Origin: Pseudomonadota bacterium | Lineage (GTDB): Bacteria > Pseudomonadota > Alphaproteobacteria > Rhodobacterales > Rhodobacteraceae | Assembly (NCBI GenBank): GCA_021845805.1 | Contig: JAJZVD010000012.1 | Coordinates: 1-64,000, forward strand | DNA length: 64,000 nucleotides | Direction: 5' to 3' | In this document: positions 11,615-21,141 of the stretch, in pieces | Position numbering within the stretch: the first letter of the stretch is position 1 | Layout: the number at the start of each line of letters is the position of its first letter | Made by a program: the position numbers and the translations under genes | The notes under the pieces: model-generated | What the model was told of the DNA's origin: nothing | What the model saw: the letters and a program-made list of their open reading frames with translations, nothing else | The model's database searches: none

Positions 11615-12763
11615 ATGCCTGCCGCGATCCCCGTCGATCTGTCCGATCCGGTGGTGTTCGGGGCCACGGCGGTGGTGGCGCTGCTGGTCTTGCTGATGCT
11701 GCTGGTCTTGCGCAGCACCGCCCGGTCAGCCCGCATGGCCGAGCCGCTGCTGGACAACCTTGACCTGCTGGGGCGGCGGGTACAGCAGCTTTCGGACGGC
11801 CAGCAGCAGCTTGCCGGCGGGCTTCACCATGTGTCCGAGGCGCAGGCCCATGCCCAGAGCGCGATGCTGACGATGATGGAAAGCCGCCTGGCAGAAGTAT
11901 CTGCGCGGATGGCGGAAAACCTCGCCGGGTCTGCCACCCGCACCGCCCGCAGCCTGGGCGAATTGCAGCAGCGGCTGGAAACCATCGACAAGGCCCAGGC
12001 CAACATCGAGAAGCTGTCGGGCAACGTCCTGAGCCTGCAGGACATCCTGTCGAACAAGCAGACCCGCGGCGCGTTCGGGGAAATCCAGTTGCATGACATC
12101 GTGCAGAAGGCGCTGCCCTCGGATGCCTATACGATGCAGGCGACGCTTGCGAACGGGCGGCGGGCGGATTGCCTGATCCACCTGCCGAATCCGCCGGGGC
12201 CCATCGTCATCGATTCCAAGTTCCCGCTCGAGGCCTACGAGGCACTGCGCCGCGCCACGACGCCGACCGAGATGGCCGAGGCGGCGCGGCTGTTCCGCAC
12301 GGCGGTGCGGACCCATATCCGCGCCATCGGCGAGCGCTATATCCTGGAGGGCGAGACGGCCGACGGCGCGCTGATGTTCCTGCCGTCCGAGGCGGTCTAT
12401 GCCGAACTGCACGCGAATTTCCCCGATGTCGTGCGCGAAGGCTTTGCCGCGCGGGTCTGGATCGTGTCGCCCACCACCTGCATGGCGACGCTGAACACCA
12501 TGCGCGCCGTGCTGAAGGACGCACGCATGCGGGAACAGGCCGGCGCGATCCGGCGCGAGCTGCACCTGTTGTTCGAGGATGTGCGCCGTCTGGGCGAACG
12601 GGTGGAACGGCTGGATACCCACTTCACCCAGGCTCAGAACGACGTGCGCGAAATCCGCATCTCGTCCGACAAGGCCACGCGCCGTGCCGCGCGGCTGGAC
12701 AATTTCGATTTCGAGGAACTGGCCCCGGACCCCGCGCCGCGTGTGGCGAAGGATCGTTCGTGA
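11615..12763 (+). CDS. rmuC: DNA recombination protein RmuC homolog
   Basis: N-terminal TM segment, coiled coil, NKQTRGAFGEIQLHDIV...VIDSKFPLEAYEAL...ATLNTMRAVLKD. Confidence 0.92.
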   Translation: MPAAIPVDLSDPVVFGATAVVALLVLLMLLVLRSTARSARMAEPLLDNLDLLGRRVQQLSDGQQQLAGGLHHVSEAQAHAQSAMLTMMESRLAEVSARMAENLAGSATRTARSLGELQQRLETIDKAQANIEKLSGNVLSLQDILSNKQTRGAFGEIQLHDIVQKALPSDAYTMQATLANGRRADCLIHLPNPPGPIVIDSKFPLEAYEALRRATTPTEMAEAARLFRTAVRTHIRAIGERYILEGETADGALMFLPSEAVYAELHANFPDVVREGFAARVWIVSPTTCMATLNTMRAVLKDARMREQAGAIRRELHLLFEDVRRLGERVERLDTHFTQAQNDVREIRISSDKATRRAARLDNFDFEELAPDPAPRVAKDRS

Positions 12764-13287
12764 TGCGCCACCTGACCTCTGCCGACTATCGCCGGATGCC
12801 CTGGGCCAATGGCCGCGGCACGACGGTGGAACTTTGGCGCGAAGACACGGGCGGCGGTCTGTCGTTCCGTCTGTCGATGGCGACAGTGGCCGAAGGCGGG
12901 CCGTTTTCGGCCTTTCCCGGCATCGACCGGGTCCTGACCGTCATCTCGGGTCCGGGCTTCCGGCTATGTGGCCCCGGTCACGACCTGCGCGCCGACCCGC
13001 TGCGGCCGGTCGCGTTTCCGGGTGACGTGCCGATCGCGGCCGAGGGCGTCAGTGCGCCTAGCGAGGATTTCAACGTGATGGTCGCGCGCGGGCGCCCGGT
13101 GCGGGTCGAGGTGGGGCGACCGGGGCAGGGGATGGTTGCCGAGCGGTTGTTCTGCTTTGCGCTGGCGCCCGCAACGCTGCGGCTGGGCGGGCGAGACATT
13201 GCCCTGAACGCGCAGGATCTTCTGGCCGCCGAAGGCGCGGTGCATGTGGTCGCGGGCGGGCCCGTGCTGCTGACCGGGCTTGGCTGA
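12763..13287 (+). CDS. HutD family protein
   Basis: YRRMPWANGRGTTVELWRED...RLSMATVAEGGPFSAFPGIDRVLTVISG; ATGA overlap with rmuC. Confidence 0.88.
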   Translation: MRHLTSADYRRMPWANGRGTTVELWREDTGGGLSFRLSMATVAEGGPFSAFPGIDRVLTVISGPGFRLCGPGHDLRADPLRPVAFPGDVPIAAEGVSAPSEDFNVMVARGRPVRVEVGRPGQGMVAERLFCFALAPATLRLGGRDIALNAQDLLAAEGAVHVVAGGPVLLTGLG

Positions 13288-13935
13288 TCAGATCCGGAAC
13301 AGCGGCTGCATCAGGCGCGGGATCAGCCCGGCGAAGCGCAGCGGCGCCTCGGTCGCGGCCAGACAGATGCAGGCCGGGCCCGGTTCGGCCACGGGCTTGT
13401 GTTCCAGATCGTCCGACGCCACCTCGATGTCGCCGGGGCCAAAACGCCCGGTCTCGTCGCGGAAGGCACCCTGCAGCACCAGCGTCAGTTCGACCCCGCG
13501 ATGGCTGTGGTCTGGCACCGCCACCCCGCCGGGAATGTAGAGCAGCCGCGCCGTGGCGCCGCGGTCGGTCGGCAGCACCGCCTGCCTGACCCCGCCTGCC
13601 AGCGTGCGCCACTTCACCTGCGACAGGCTGCCGCCGACATAATCGGCCAGCGGACCGGGCAGGCTGCCATCGCGCTTGGGCGGCGGCGCCTCGGTCGGCG
13701 TGGCGGCAATCCGGGCCAGCGTCTTTTCCAGCGAGTCGGGCGCCAGTTCGGCTTCGCCGCAGGTGCCCAGGACCGCGCCGCCCACCGCATCATGTGCGGC
13801 AAGGGCTGCACGGCAGTCGGGGCACATCGACACATGGGTGGCCACCACCAGGCTCAGCGCCTCGGGCAGGGCCCCGGCCGAGTAGGCCATCAGAAGGTCA
13901 TCGGAAAGGTGGTGTGTGATCGTCATGTGCTTCAT
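13288..13935 (-). CDS. chrR: ChrR-type anti-sigma factor (zinc-binding ASD + cupin domain)
   Basis: ATHVSMCPDC ZAS motif and cupin HSHRGVELTLVLQGAF; start overlaps the rpoE stop (ATGA). Confidence 0.9.
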   Translation of the reverse strand: MKHMTITHHLSDDLLMAYSAGALPEALSLVVATHVSMCPDCRAALAAHDAVGGAVLGTCGEAELAPDSLEKTLARIAATPTEAPPPKRDGSLPGPLADYVGGSLSQVKWRTLAGGVRQAVLPTDRGATARLLYIPGGVAVPDHSHRGVELTLVLQGAFRDETGRFGPGDIEVASDDLEHKPVAEPGPACICLAATEAPLRFAGLIPRLMQPLFRI

Positions 13936-14477
13936 GTCATCTGGTGGCGCAGTCGGTCCAGCGCCAGCCGGATGCGCGACTTGATCGTGCCAAGCGGCAG
14001 GCCCGTTTCGGCGGCGATCTCGCTGTGCGAGAGGTCGCCGAAATAGGCCCGTTCGATCAGGGCGCGCTGGTTGGGGGGAAGCTGGGCAATGGCGCGGCCC
14101 AGCCGGTCGGTTTCTTGCTGCCGCTCCAAGATCTCGGCAGGTTCGGGTTCGGCCTCGGGGCCCCAGGCTAGGTCTTCGGGCTCGGGGCGACGCGCGCGGC
14201 GGATCGTGTCGATCCGCCGGTTGCGGGCGATCGTGAACACCCAGGTCGTCACGCTGGCGCGGGTCGGATCGAAGAGGCCCGCCTTCTGCCAGAGCGTTGC
14301 CATCACATCCTGGGTGCATTCTTCGGCGACGGTGGCGGTCGAGCCTGACCGCATCAGGAAGGCTTTGACGCGCGGCGCGAATTCGCGGAACAGCGCGGCG
14401 AACGCGTCGGCATCACGGTCGTCGCGGATACGCAACATCAGCCGCGCCCATTCCGCCTCTTCCGTCTCTGCCGTCAT
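13932..14477 (-). CDS. rpoE: RNA polymerase sigma factor RpoE (singlet-oxygen ECF group)
   Basis: FLMRSGSTATVAEECTQDVMATLWQKAGLFDPTRASVTTWVFTIARNRRIDTIRRARRPEPEDL; start chosen at MTAETEE (14477) because a -10-like element abuts the longer start at 14585. Confidence 0.92.
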   Translation of the reverse strand: MTAETEEAEWARLMLRIRDDRDADAFAALFREFAPRVKAFLMRSGSTATVAEECTQDVMATLWQKAGLFDPTRASVTTWVFTIARNRRIDTIRRARRPEPEDLAWGPEAEPEPAEILERQQETDRLGRAIAQLPPNQRALIERAYFGDLSHSEIAAETGLPLGTIKSRIRLALDRLRHQMT

Positions 14478-14589
14478 CCGCCTTGCCACCCCTGCGGGCC
14501 GCAGCCGTGCCCCCGCCGGACCAGCATAGACGTGCTGGGCAGGAGGTGCATCCGGTTTTGCAGGGGCAAGCTGTGCGACATTCATGAAC

Positions 14590-14619
14590 CCTTTACGCCG
14601 TTCGCTGCCGGTCGGATCA
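14590..14619 (-). promoter_or_regulatory. Candidate RpoE-dependent promoter: TGATCC-N18-TAAAGG
   Basis: Minus strand TGATCC (14614-14619), 18-nt spacer, TAAAGG (14590-14595), upstream of rpoE. Confidence 0.6.
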
Positions 14620-14807
14620 CCAAGGCCTGCTGGTTTTCCTGCGCCTCGGCCGAATGTCGGCCGCCCGCCGCGCGGCAGGATGTCGCAGGTTTTGCTTTGA
14701 TACATGGCGAAAATGGCTACTATCGGCCGGGAATATGGGGGCGGCGAACCGGGCGCAGCCGAATCGCCCGGACGCCCCGCGCAGGATCCCGCTGGAGGAG
14801 GATGTCG

Positions 14808-15017
14808 ATGAAGCTGTGTTCGGTGCTGTGTGTGGTGGGGTTCGGGGCACTGGCGTGCTTCGGCTTTCTGGCGCTGACCGGACTGGGCAGCGAATCGAGC
14901 CTTTATGTGGCGATCAATGCCGCGCTGGCCTTCGCGGGCGGGGCGGTCGGCGTCTTTGCCTGGCTGCGGCTGCGCGCCTGCCCTTGGCAGGTCAAGGGCC
15001 CGGGCGCCATCCACTGA
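14808..15017 (+). CDS. Small hypothetical membrane protein
   Basis: RBS GGAGGAGG followed by MKLCSVLCVVGFGALACFGFLAL...; two TM segments. Confidence 0.65.
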   Translation: MKLCSVLCVVGFGALACFGFLALTGLGSESSLYVAINAALAFAGGAVGVFAWLRLRACPWQVKGPGAIH

Positions 15018-15045
15018 TCCGCCGCGGCCCTGCCCCTGAATGACG

Positions 15046-15078
15046 AAGGCCGCGAAGCGTTCCCGCATCGCGGCCTTT
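15046..15078. terminator. Hairpin AAGGCCGCGA...TCGCGGCCTTT between convergent genes
   Basis: 10-bp perfect inverted repeat with T-tract, possibly bidirectional. Confidence 0.65.
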
Positions 15079-15098
15079 CGGCATCCGGTTTCCCGAAT

Positions 15099-15224
15099 TC
15101 AGCCCTGGCGGGCCTTGTAGCGTTTCTGGGTCTTGTTAATCACATAGACCCGACCTTTGCGGCGCACGATCTGACAGTCGCGGTGGCGCAACTTCAGCGA
15201 GCGGAGCGAGTTCCTGACCTTCAT
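15099..15224 (-). CDS. rpmJ: 50S ribosomal protein L36
   Basis: [41 protein letters not shown]. Confidence 0.97.
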   Translation of the reverse strand: MKVRNSLRSLKLRHRDCQIVRRKGRVYVINKTQKRYKARQG

Positions 15225-15304
15225 CGGTCGTCTCCTGGTCCCGGCGCGCGTGCGCCTTGAAAACTGACATGCCGCCGAACCGTTGCCGGGCCGGAGGCGG
15301 TGGA

Positions 15305-15379
15305 TGGTGGGCGCGACAGGGATCGAACCTGTGACCACTACGATGTCAACGTAGTGCTCTACCGCTGAGCTACGCGCCC
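15305..15379 (-). tRNA. tRNA-Val (GAC), CCA encoded
   Basis: GGGCGCGTAGCTCAGCGGTAGAGCACTACGTTGACATCGTAGTGGTCACAGGTTCGATCCCTGTCGCGCCCACCA; cloverleaf folds, loop TTGACAT. Confidence 0.95.
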
Positions 15380-15524
15380 GAAACCGTCACTTGCCGCCCG
15401 TCCGAAAGAAAAGGACGCGGGCGGTCCGCGTCGGTCTGGGGGTCTATAGAAGGAGTCGCGGGGCGGTTCAAGAGGTTTTGGCACGGCGCATTTTCGGGCT
15501 ATAACCAGACCCGAAGGAGCCCCG

Positions 15525-16388
15525 ATGCACGACCCGGCCTATGACCTCTTCCTGCCCGATGGCGTTCCTGCGCGCCATGTCTTTGCCTCGCCGCACAGCG
15601 GGCGCGATTATCCGCCGGGGTTCCTGGGGGCAAGCGTGCTGGACGAACGTGCCATCCGGTCGTCCGAGGATGCCTTTGTCGACCTGCTCTTCGCCTCGGC
15701 TCCCGCGACGGGGGCGGCGCTTCTGGCGGCCCGAGCCCCGCGCGCCTATGTCGATCTGAACCGCGCGGCCGACGAGCTTGACCCCGCCGTGGTCGAACAG
15801 GCGCCGCGCGGCCTGCTCAATCCGCGGGTCGGGGCCGGGCTCGGGGTCATTCCCCGCGTCGTCTCGAACGGGCGTGCCATCTACCGGGGCAAGATCCCGC
15901 TGGAAGAGGCGCAGGCCCGCATCGCCAAGGTCTGGGTGCCCTACCACGCCTGCCTGCAGGGGCTTTTGCGGCAGGTGCAGGCCGAGCATGGCGAAGTGAT
16001 CCTGATCGACTGCCACTCGATGCCGCACGAGGCGATCGAATCCTTCTCGCAGGGCAACCGCCCGCGCCCAGAGGTGGTGCTGGGCGACCGCTTCGGCGCC
16101 GCCGCCTCGCCTGAGGTGGTCGAGCGGATCGAGGCCGCCTTCGTGGCCGAAGGATTCCGCGTCGCCCGCAACGCCCCCTTTGCCGGGGCCTATATCGCGC
16201 AGGCCTATGGCCGCCCCAGCCGCGGCCAGCACGTCGTGCAGGTGGAAATCGACCGCGCGCTTTACATGGACGAAGCCGCGATCTGCCCCGGCCCCGGCTT
16301 CGACGGAATCCGGCGGGCGCTGGAACGGGTGATTGCCCGCATCCTCGGCTCCGCGGCGGACGGCCGCGTTGCGCTGGCCGCAGAATGA
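15525..16388 (+). CDS. N-formylglutamate amidohydrolase family protein
   Basis: VFASPHSGRDYPPGF...YVDLNRAADELDP...ILIDCHSMP. Confidence 0.9.
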   Translation: MHDPAYDLFLPDGVPARHVFASPHSGRDYPPGFLGASVLDERAIRSSEDAFVDLLFASAPATGAALLAARAPRAYVDLNRAADELDPAVVEQAPRGLLNPRVGAGLGVIPRVVSNGRAIYRGKIPLEEAQARIAKVWVPYHACLQGLLRQVQAEHGEVILIDCHSMPHEAIESFSQGNRPRPEVVLGDRFGAAASPEVVERIEAAFVAEGFRVARNAPFAGAYIAQAYGRPSRGQHVVQVEIDRALYMDEAAICPGPGFDGIRRALERVIARILGSAADGRVALAAE

Positions 16389-17158
16389 TCCTCGGGCTCT
16401 ATCAGGGGCCCTCGCCTGATGGCGACGATGCCCGCGCGCTGGCGACCGTCGGCCGCATGCTGGCGGCCGCGGCGGCGGCTGGGGCGGATCTGGTGGTGTT
16501 CCCCGAACTGTACCTGCCCGGCTACAACCACGCCGCCATCCCCGACCGGGCGCAGGCGGCCGGAGGCGCGTGGGAGCAGGCACTGGCCGCCGCCTGCCGC
16601 AGGGCGGGCTGCGGCCTGGTGATCGGTCTGGCCGAGCGCGACGGCGCGCGGGTCTTCAATACCGCCGTAGCCTATGACGCGGCGGGGCAGGGGCTTGCGC
16701 GCCATCGCAAGGTGCAGCTTTACGGGCCGCGGGAAAGCGCGCTGTTCGTGCCGGGCGACGGGTTCCCCACCTTTGACCTCAAGGGCCACCGCTGCGGGCT
16801 GATGATCTGCTATGACGTGGAATTTGCCCCCCATGTCCGCAGGCTTGCCGCCGCGGGGGCCGAGGTGCTGCTGGTGCCCACCGCGAACCCCGAACCCTTC
16901 CGCCATGTCCCGACCCTGACGGTCCCTGCGCAGGCGGTGAACCACGGCGTCGTCATCGCCTATGCGAACCTCTGCGGGCCGGATGGCAGCCTGAGCTACA
17001 CGGGCCTGTCCAGCATCGTGGGCCCCGATGGCGCCATGCTTGCCGCCGCGGGCCGGGGCGAGGCGCTGCTGATCGCCGATCTGGCCCCCGCCTTCGCGGT
17101 GCCGACCTCCTGCCGTTCGACTCAACTGGCCGACTTGCGCGACCTGCCCGCGCCCTGA
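16385..17158 (+). CDS. Carbon-nitrogen hydrolase (nitrilase superfamily)
   Basis: LVVFPELYLPGY...HRKVQLYGPRE...GLMICYDVEFAPHVRRLA (E-K-C triad). Confidence 0.92.
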   Translation: MILGLYQGPSPDGDDARALATVGRMLAAAAAAGADLVVFPELYLPGYNHAAIPDRAQAAGGAWEQALAAACRRAGCGLVIGLAERDGARVFNTAVAYDAAGQGLARHRKVQLYGPRESALFVPGDGFPTFDLKGHRCGLMICYDVEFAPHVRRLAAAGAEVLLVPTANPEPFRHVPTLTVPAQAVNHGVVIAYANLCGPDGSLSYTGLSSIVGPDGAMLAAAGRGEALLIADLAPAFAVPTSCRSTQLADLRDLPAP

Positions 17159-17167
17159 GCGGGGGCT

Positions 17168-17986
17168 TCAGTCGCCCAGCTTGGCATGCACCTCGGCCAG
17201 GTCCACCTCGCCCTTCGGCATCTTGTTGGCGGGGTTTTCGAAGTCATAGCGGAACAGCTGGAAATCCTTCCTGTAGATTTCCCACATCAGATGCATCGAC
17301 AGGTCGTCGAAGTAATCCTCGACGGGATGGGCGCGCCTGGGCCCGTGCCCCTCGCTTTCGTTGAAGCGCGGGATGGCGGCCAGATCCACCGGGACGGGGG
17401 TCTGCACATGGTCCAGCACCACCTGCATCCCCGCGTTGAACGTCTCGGTGAAGAAGATGTGGTCGTAGCGGCCGCCGTTCACGATGAAGGTCGAGATATG
17501 CCCCGACATCGACGACCAGTGGATGTCGGGTTCCATCGGCTTGCGAAAGCGGATGGTGTCGCGGGCGAACAGCAGAAAGCGGCGGAAGCTGGCGATCTGG
17601 TCAAACTCCTGCCGACCATCCTCGCCGCCCACCTCGATCCCGTATTTCTGCACCAGCAGCGGCACCATGTTGCCGCGATAGCGCTTCCCGTTCCGCTGGA
17701 TGCCGCAGATCTTGTCGAAGAAGCTGGACAGGATGCGGGTGTAGGGATTGCGGACGCAGGTGAAGGCGTAGCTCTTGTGCGCCTTCACGTTGCGCTCGAT
17801 CGGGCTCTGGCTCGCCTCCTGCGCCCATTTGTGCAGGCCCGCGGTGGAATCGTGGATGTCGCCGTCGAAGAACCGGCCGTGATCCGAATAGAACATGATC
17901 TGCCCGATGGTCGAGCAGGCACATTTCGGCACCACGCGATACACCATGCTTTCGCTCTCGGTCATCCAGGTGCCGGGAAACCCCAT
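17168..17986 (-). CDS. Sulfotransferase family protein
   Basis: YRVVPKCACSTIGQIMFYSDHG and FTCVRNPYTRILSSFFDKI (PAPS-binding-like). Confidence 0.85.
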   Translation of the reverse strand: MGFPGTWMTESESMVYRVVPKCACSTIGQIMFYSDHGRFFDGDIHDSTAGLHKWAQEASQSPIERNVKAHKSYAFTCVRNPYTRILSSFFDKICGIQRNGKRYRGNMVPLLVQKYGIEVGGEDGRQEFDQIASFRRFLLFARDTIRFRKPMEPDIHWSSMSGHISTFIVNGGRYDHIFFTETFNAGMQVVLDHVQTPVPVDLAAIPRFNESEGHGPRRAHPVEDYFDDLSMHLMWEIYRKDFQLFRYDFENPANKMPKGEVDLAEVHAKLGD

Positions 17987-18116
17987 CGGCTGTCATCCTC
18001 CGTGCCGGGCGCGCCTGCCCGCTGGTCTGCCACAAAAGAACAAACAAACTCTGTCTTTTCAATGACCGTTCACGCTATCTAGGCACCATCGACCCGAACC
18101 TCCGGCCCGCAGACGC

Positions 18117-19694
18117 ATGGCGCGAATCGCCTACATCCTGTTGACGCACAAGGACCCCGAAGGGGTGATCGCGCAGGCGCACCGCCTGACTGCGGCGGGC
18201 GATTTCGTGGCCATCCATTTCGACGCGAACGCCGGTCGCGCCCCCTATGACCAGATCCGCGCCGCGCTGAAGGACAACCCCGCCGTCACCTTCGCCCATC
18301 GCCGGATCGCCTGCGGCTGGGGGGAATGGTCGCTGGTGCGGGCCACGCTGGAGGCATTGCGCGCCGCGGTGGCCGCCTTTCCGCGCGCCACCCATTTCTA
18401 CATGCTGTCGGGTGACTGCATGCCGATCAAGTCGGCGGCCTATGCCCATGACCTTCTTGACCGCGAGTCGGTCGACTACATCGAGGCGTTCGACTTCTTC
18501 GCCTCGGACTGGATCAAGACGGGCATCAAGGAAGAACGGCTGATCTACCGCCATTTCCTGAACGAACGAAAGCACAAGGCGCTGTTCTACCGCGCGATGG
18601 CCTTGCAGCGCAAACTGGGGCTGGCCCGCCGGGTGCCGCAGGACCTTCAGATCATGATCGGCAGCCAGTGGTGGTGCCTGCGCAGGCGCACGGTCGAGGC
18701 CGTACTGGAATTCTGCCGCCGCCGCAGGGACATCCTGCGCTTCTTCCGCACCACCTGGATCCCGGACGAGACGTTCTTCCAGACCATCGTCCATCACCTC
18801 GTTCCCGAGGTCGAGATCCGCTTGCGCACCCTGACCTTCCTGATGTTCACCGACTACGGGATGCCGGTGACCTTCTACAACGATCATTACGACCTGCTGC
18901 TCAGCCAGGATTACCTGTTCGCCCGCAAGATTTCCCCCGACGCGACGCAGCTCAAGACCCGGCTGGGCGAGCTTTATGCCGATGACGCCGCCCGGTTCGA
19001 CATCTCGAACGAGGGGCGCGCGCTGTTCCAGTTCCTCACCGGCCGCGGCCGCATCGGCCGCCGCTTCGCGCCGCGGTTCTGGGAAACGGAATCCACGCTG
19101 GGCCGCGACCGCGAACTGATGATCGTCACCTGCAAGAAATGGCACGTTGCCAAGCGGCTGGCCGAGCGGGTGCGCCAGGTCACCAACCTGCCGACGCTGG
19201 ATTACATCTTCAACGAGAACGCGGCGCATCTGCCCGATCTTGGCGGCATCCAGAGCACCTTGGAAAAGCGCACCCGCCACCGGCGCGCGCTGATGCGGAT
19301 GCTGTTCGACTATTACGACACCCGCCGCCTGCTGATCTGCATCGACCCCGCCAATGTCGACCTGATGCAGGATTTCTATGCCGACCGGTGCACCACCCGC
19401 CTGCTCGAGGTGGAATGCGCCTTTTCCGATGACTACCTGATCGGCCATGCCCGCCGGGTGGGTCTGGCGGGCGACCATACCCCGGCCGACACCCTGGCCC
19501 GCTTGCTGCCCACCATCCGCTTCGACGTGAAATTCGAAAGCGACCGGATCGGCGATGCCGATTTCCCCGGCTTCTACCGGATGCGCCAATCCGGCAGCGC
19601 CGACGAGAATACGCCCGCGCTCGCCGCCTTCCTCGACGTGCCGCTGGACCAGGCGCGCGAGATCGCCGCCACCCCCCATCTTTACGCCGATTGA
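18117..19694 (+). CDS. Core-2/I-branching-type beta-1,6-N-acetylglucosaminyltransferase family protein with C-terminal extension (DUF5928-like)
   Basis: AYILLTHKDPEGVIAQAHRL...FYMLSGDCMPIKSAAYAHDLL...IGSQWWCLRRRTVE. Confidence 0.85.
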   Translation: MARIAYILLTHKDPEGVIAQAHRLTAAGDFVAIHFDANAGRAPYDQIRAALKDNPAVTFAHRRIACGWGEWSLVRATLEALRAAVAAFPRATHFYMLSGDCMPIKSAAYAHDLLDRESVDYIEAFDFFASDWIKTGIKEERLIYRHFLNERKHKALFYRAMALQRKLGLARRVPQDLQIMIGSQWWCLRRRTVEAVLEFCRRRRDILRFFRTTWIPDETFFQTIVHHLVPEVEIRLRTLTFLMFTDYGMPVTFYNDHYDLLLSQDYLFARKISPDATQLKTRLGELYADDAARFDISNEGRALFQFLTGRGRIGRRFAPRFWETESTLGRDRELMIVTCKKWHVAKRLAERVRQVTNLPTLDYIFNENAAHLPDLGGIQSTLEKRTRHRRALMRMLFDYYDTRRLLICIDPANVDLMQDFYADRCTTRLLEVECAFSDDYLIGHARRVGLAGDHTPADTLARLLPTIRFDVKFESDRIGDADFPGFYRMRQSGSADENTPALAAFLDVPLDQAREIAATPHLYAD

Positions 19695-19705
19695 CCGAGG
19701 ACCAG

Positions 19706-20089
19706 ATGCCCTACGCCTACGATCCCCAGAATGTCTTCGCCCGCATCCTGCGCGGCGAGATTCCCTGCAAGACCGTGCTGGAAACCGAACACAGCCTGGC
19801 CTTCCACGACATCGCGGCGCAGGCGCCGGTGCATGTGCTGGTGATCCCCAGGGGGCCCTATGTGAACCACGACCACTTCGCGCTGGACGCCTCTGCCGAC
19901 GAGATCGTCGATTTCACCCGTGCCGTGGCCAAGGTCTGCGCCGCGCTGGGTGTCAGCCCGGGCGAGGGGGGCGCGGGGTACCGGCTGATCGCAAATTCCG
20001 GCCCCGACAGCCACCAGGAGGTGCCGCACCTGCATGTGCATGTTCTTGCCGGCCGTGCGCTGGGGCGGATGCTGACCCCCGTCGGCTGA
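19706..20089 (+). CDS. HIT family (histidine triad nucleotide-binding) protein
   Basis: NVFARILRGEIPCKTVLE...HQEVPHLHVHVLAGR. Confidence 0.95.
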   Translation: MPYAYDPQNVFARILRGEIPCKTVLETEHSLAFHDIAAQAPVHVLVIPRGPYVNHDHFALDASADEIVDFTRAVAKVCAALGVSPGEGGAGYRLIANSGPDSHQEVPHLHVHVLAGRALGRMLTPVG

Positions 20090-20171
20090 ACGGACACCTG
20101 ATTTGCGCAGCTTCCGGGCCGGCCCACGGCCGCCCGGCTGCCATCATGGCGGCATCCAGACGGAGACCGCC

Positions 20172-20636
20172 ATGACCATTCGCTTTACCCCGATCCCCAC
20201 CGAAACCGCCCGGGCCCTGCGGTCGGGCGCGCCCGACGCCTACGGGATGCGCGCCGAACGGGCCATCTCGACGGGCGCGGGCGTGCCCTGCCGCCACTGT
20301 CTGGGCCAGGTGCCCGAGGGGCAGGGCTACCTGATCCTCGCCCATCGCCCCTTCCCGGCCCTGCAACCCTATGCCGAAACCGGGCCGATCTTCCTTTGCG
20401 CCGAACCCTGCGCGCCGGGCGGCGGCGCCGGGCTGCCCGCCATGCTGGCCTCGGCGCAGTACATCCTTCGCGGCTACAGCCCGGATGACCGCATCGTCTA
20501 CGGCACCGGCGGCGTCGTTCCCACCCCGGACATTCCCGCCCGGGCCGCGGACCTGCTGTCCCGCCCCGAGGTGGCCTATGTCCACGTCCGTTCGGCCGCC
20601 AACAACTGCTTCCAGTGCCGGATCGACCGGGCCTAG
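20172..20636 (+). CDS. DUF1203-like protein
   Basis: PCRHCLGQVPEGQGYLILAHRPF...GPIFLCAEPC...VAYVHVRSAANNCFQCRI. Confidence 0.8.
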   Translation: MTIRFTPIPTETARALRSGAPDAYGMRAERAISTGAGVPCRHCLGQVPEGQGYLILAHRPFPALQPYAETGPIFLCAEPCAPGGGAGLPAMLASAQYILRGYSPDDRIVYGTGGVVPTPDIPARAADLLSRPEVAYVHVRSAANNCFQCRIDRA

Positions 20637-20773
20637 GGGGCGTCCGGTCACGAAGGCCGCCGCCGGGCGCGGCTGTTCCCCGTGCAGGCCGCCCTTGACG
20701 CCTCGGGGCTGCCGACCTATCCCGCAAGCGACGCCTGCCAGCTAGGGAGCCACCGATGCCCGCCGAACCCGCC

Positions 20774-20962
20774 ATGAACGTTCCCGAAACCGAGGTCGTG
20801 AACCAGTGGAAGGTCGCCTGCGATGGCGGCGTGGGGGCCCTTGGCCACCCGCGCGTCTGGCTGACCATCCCGCATGACACCGGCTGGGTCGAATGCGGCT
20901 ACTGCGACAAGCGGTTCGTCCACGAGGATTGCGTGGAAAAGGTGCTGGGCGGCAAGGGCTGA
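20774..20962 (+). CDS. Zinc-finger domain protein (NDUFS6-like C-terminus)
   Basis: [36 protein letters not shown]. Confidence 0.88.
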   Translation: MNVPETEVVNQWKVACDGGVGALGHPRVWLTIPHDTGWVECGYCDKRFVHEDCVEKVLGGKG

Positions 20963-21141
20963 GCCCGCTCCGGCGCGCGCCCGAAGACCGGCAAGGCCCG
21001 CCGCGCGGGCCGCGCCCCGACCGCCGGGCTGGCCCCCCACTCTCCCGGGCCTTCCCCGCCGGGCCGCATCGGCACAGGACGGGTGGCAGCCCGCGCCGCT
21101 TCGTGGCATCACGGGACAGGACCGACCGTGGAGGGAACGCG

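Noticed and set aside
20637-20755. Possible gene remnant between the DUF1203 and zinc-finger genes ([22 protein letters not shown] in one frame)
   Set aside because: Too short and no family recognised; cannot be supported as a pseudogene without homology search
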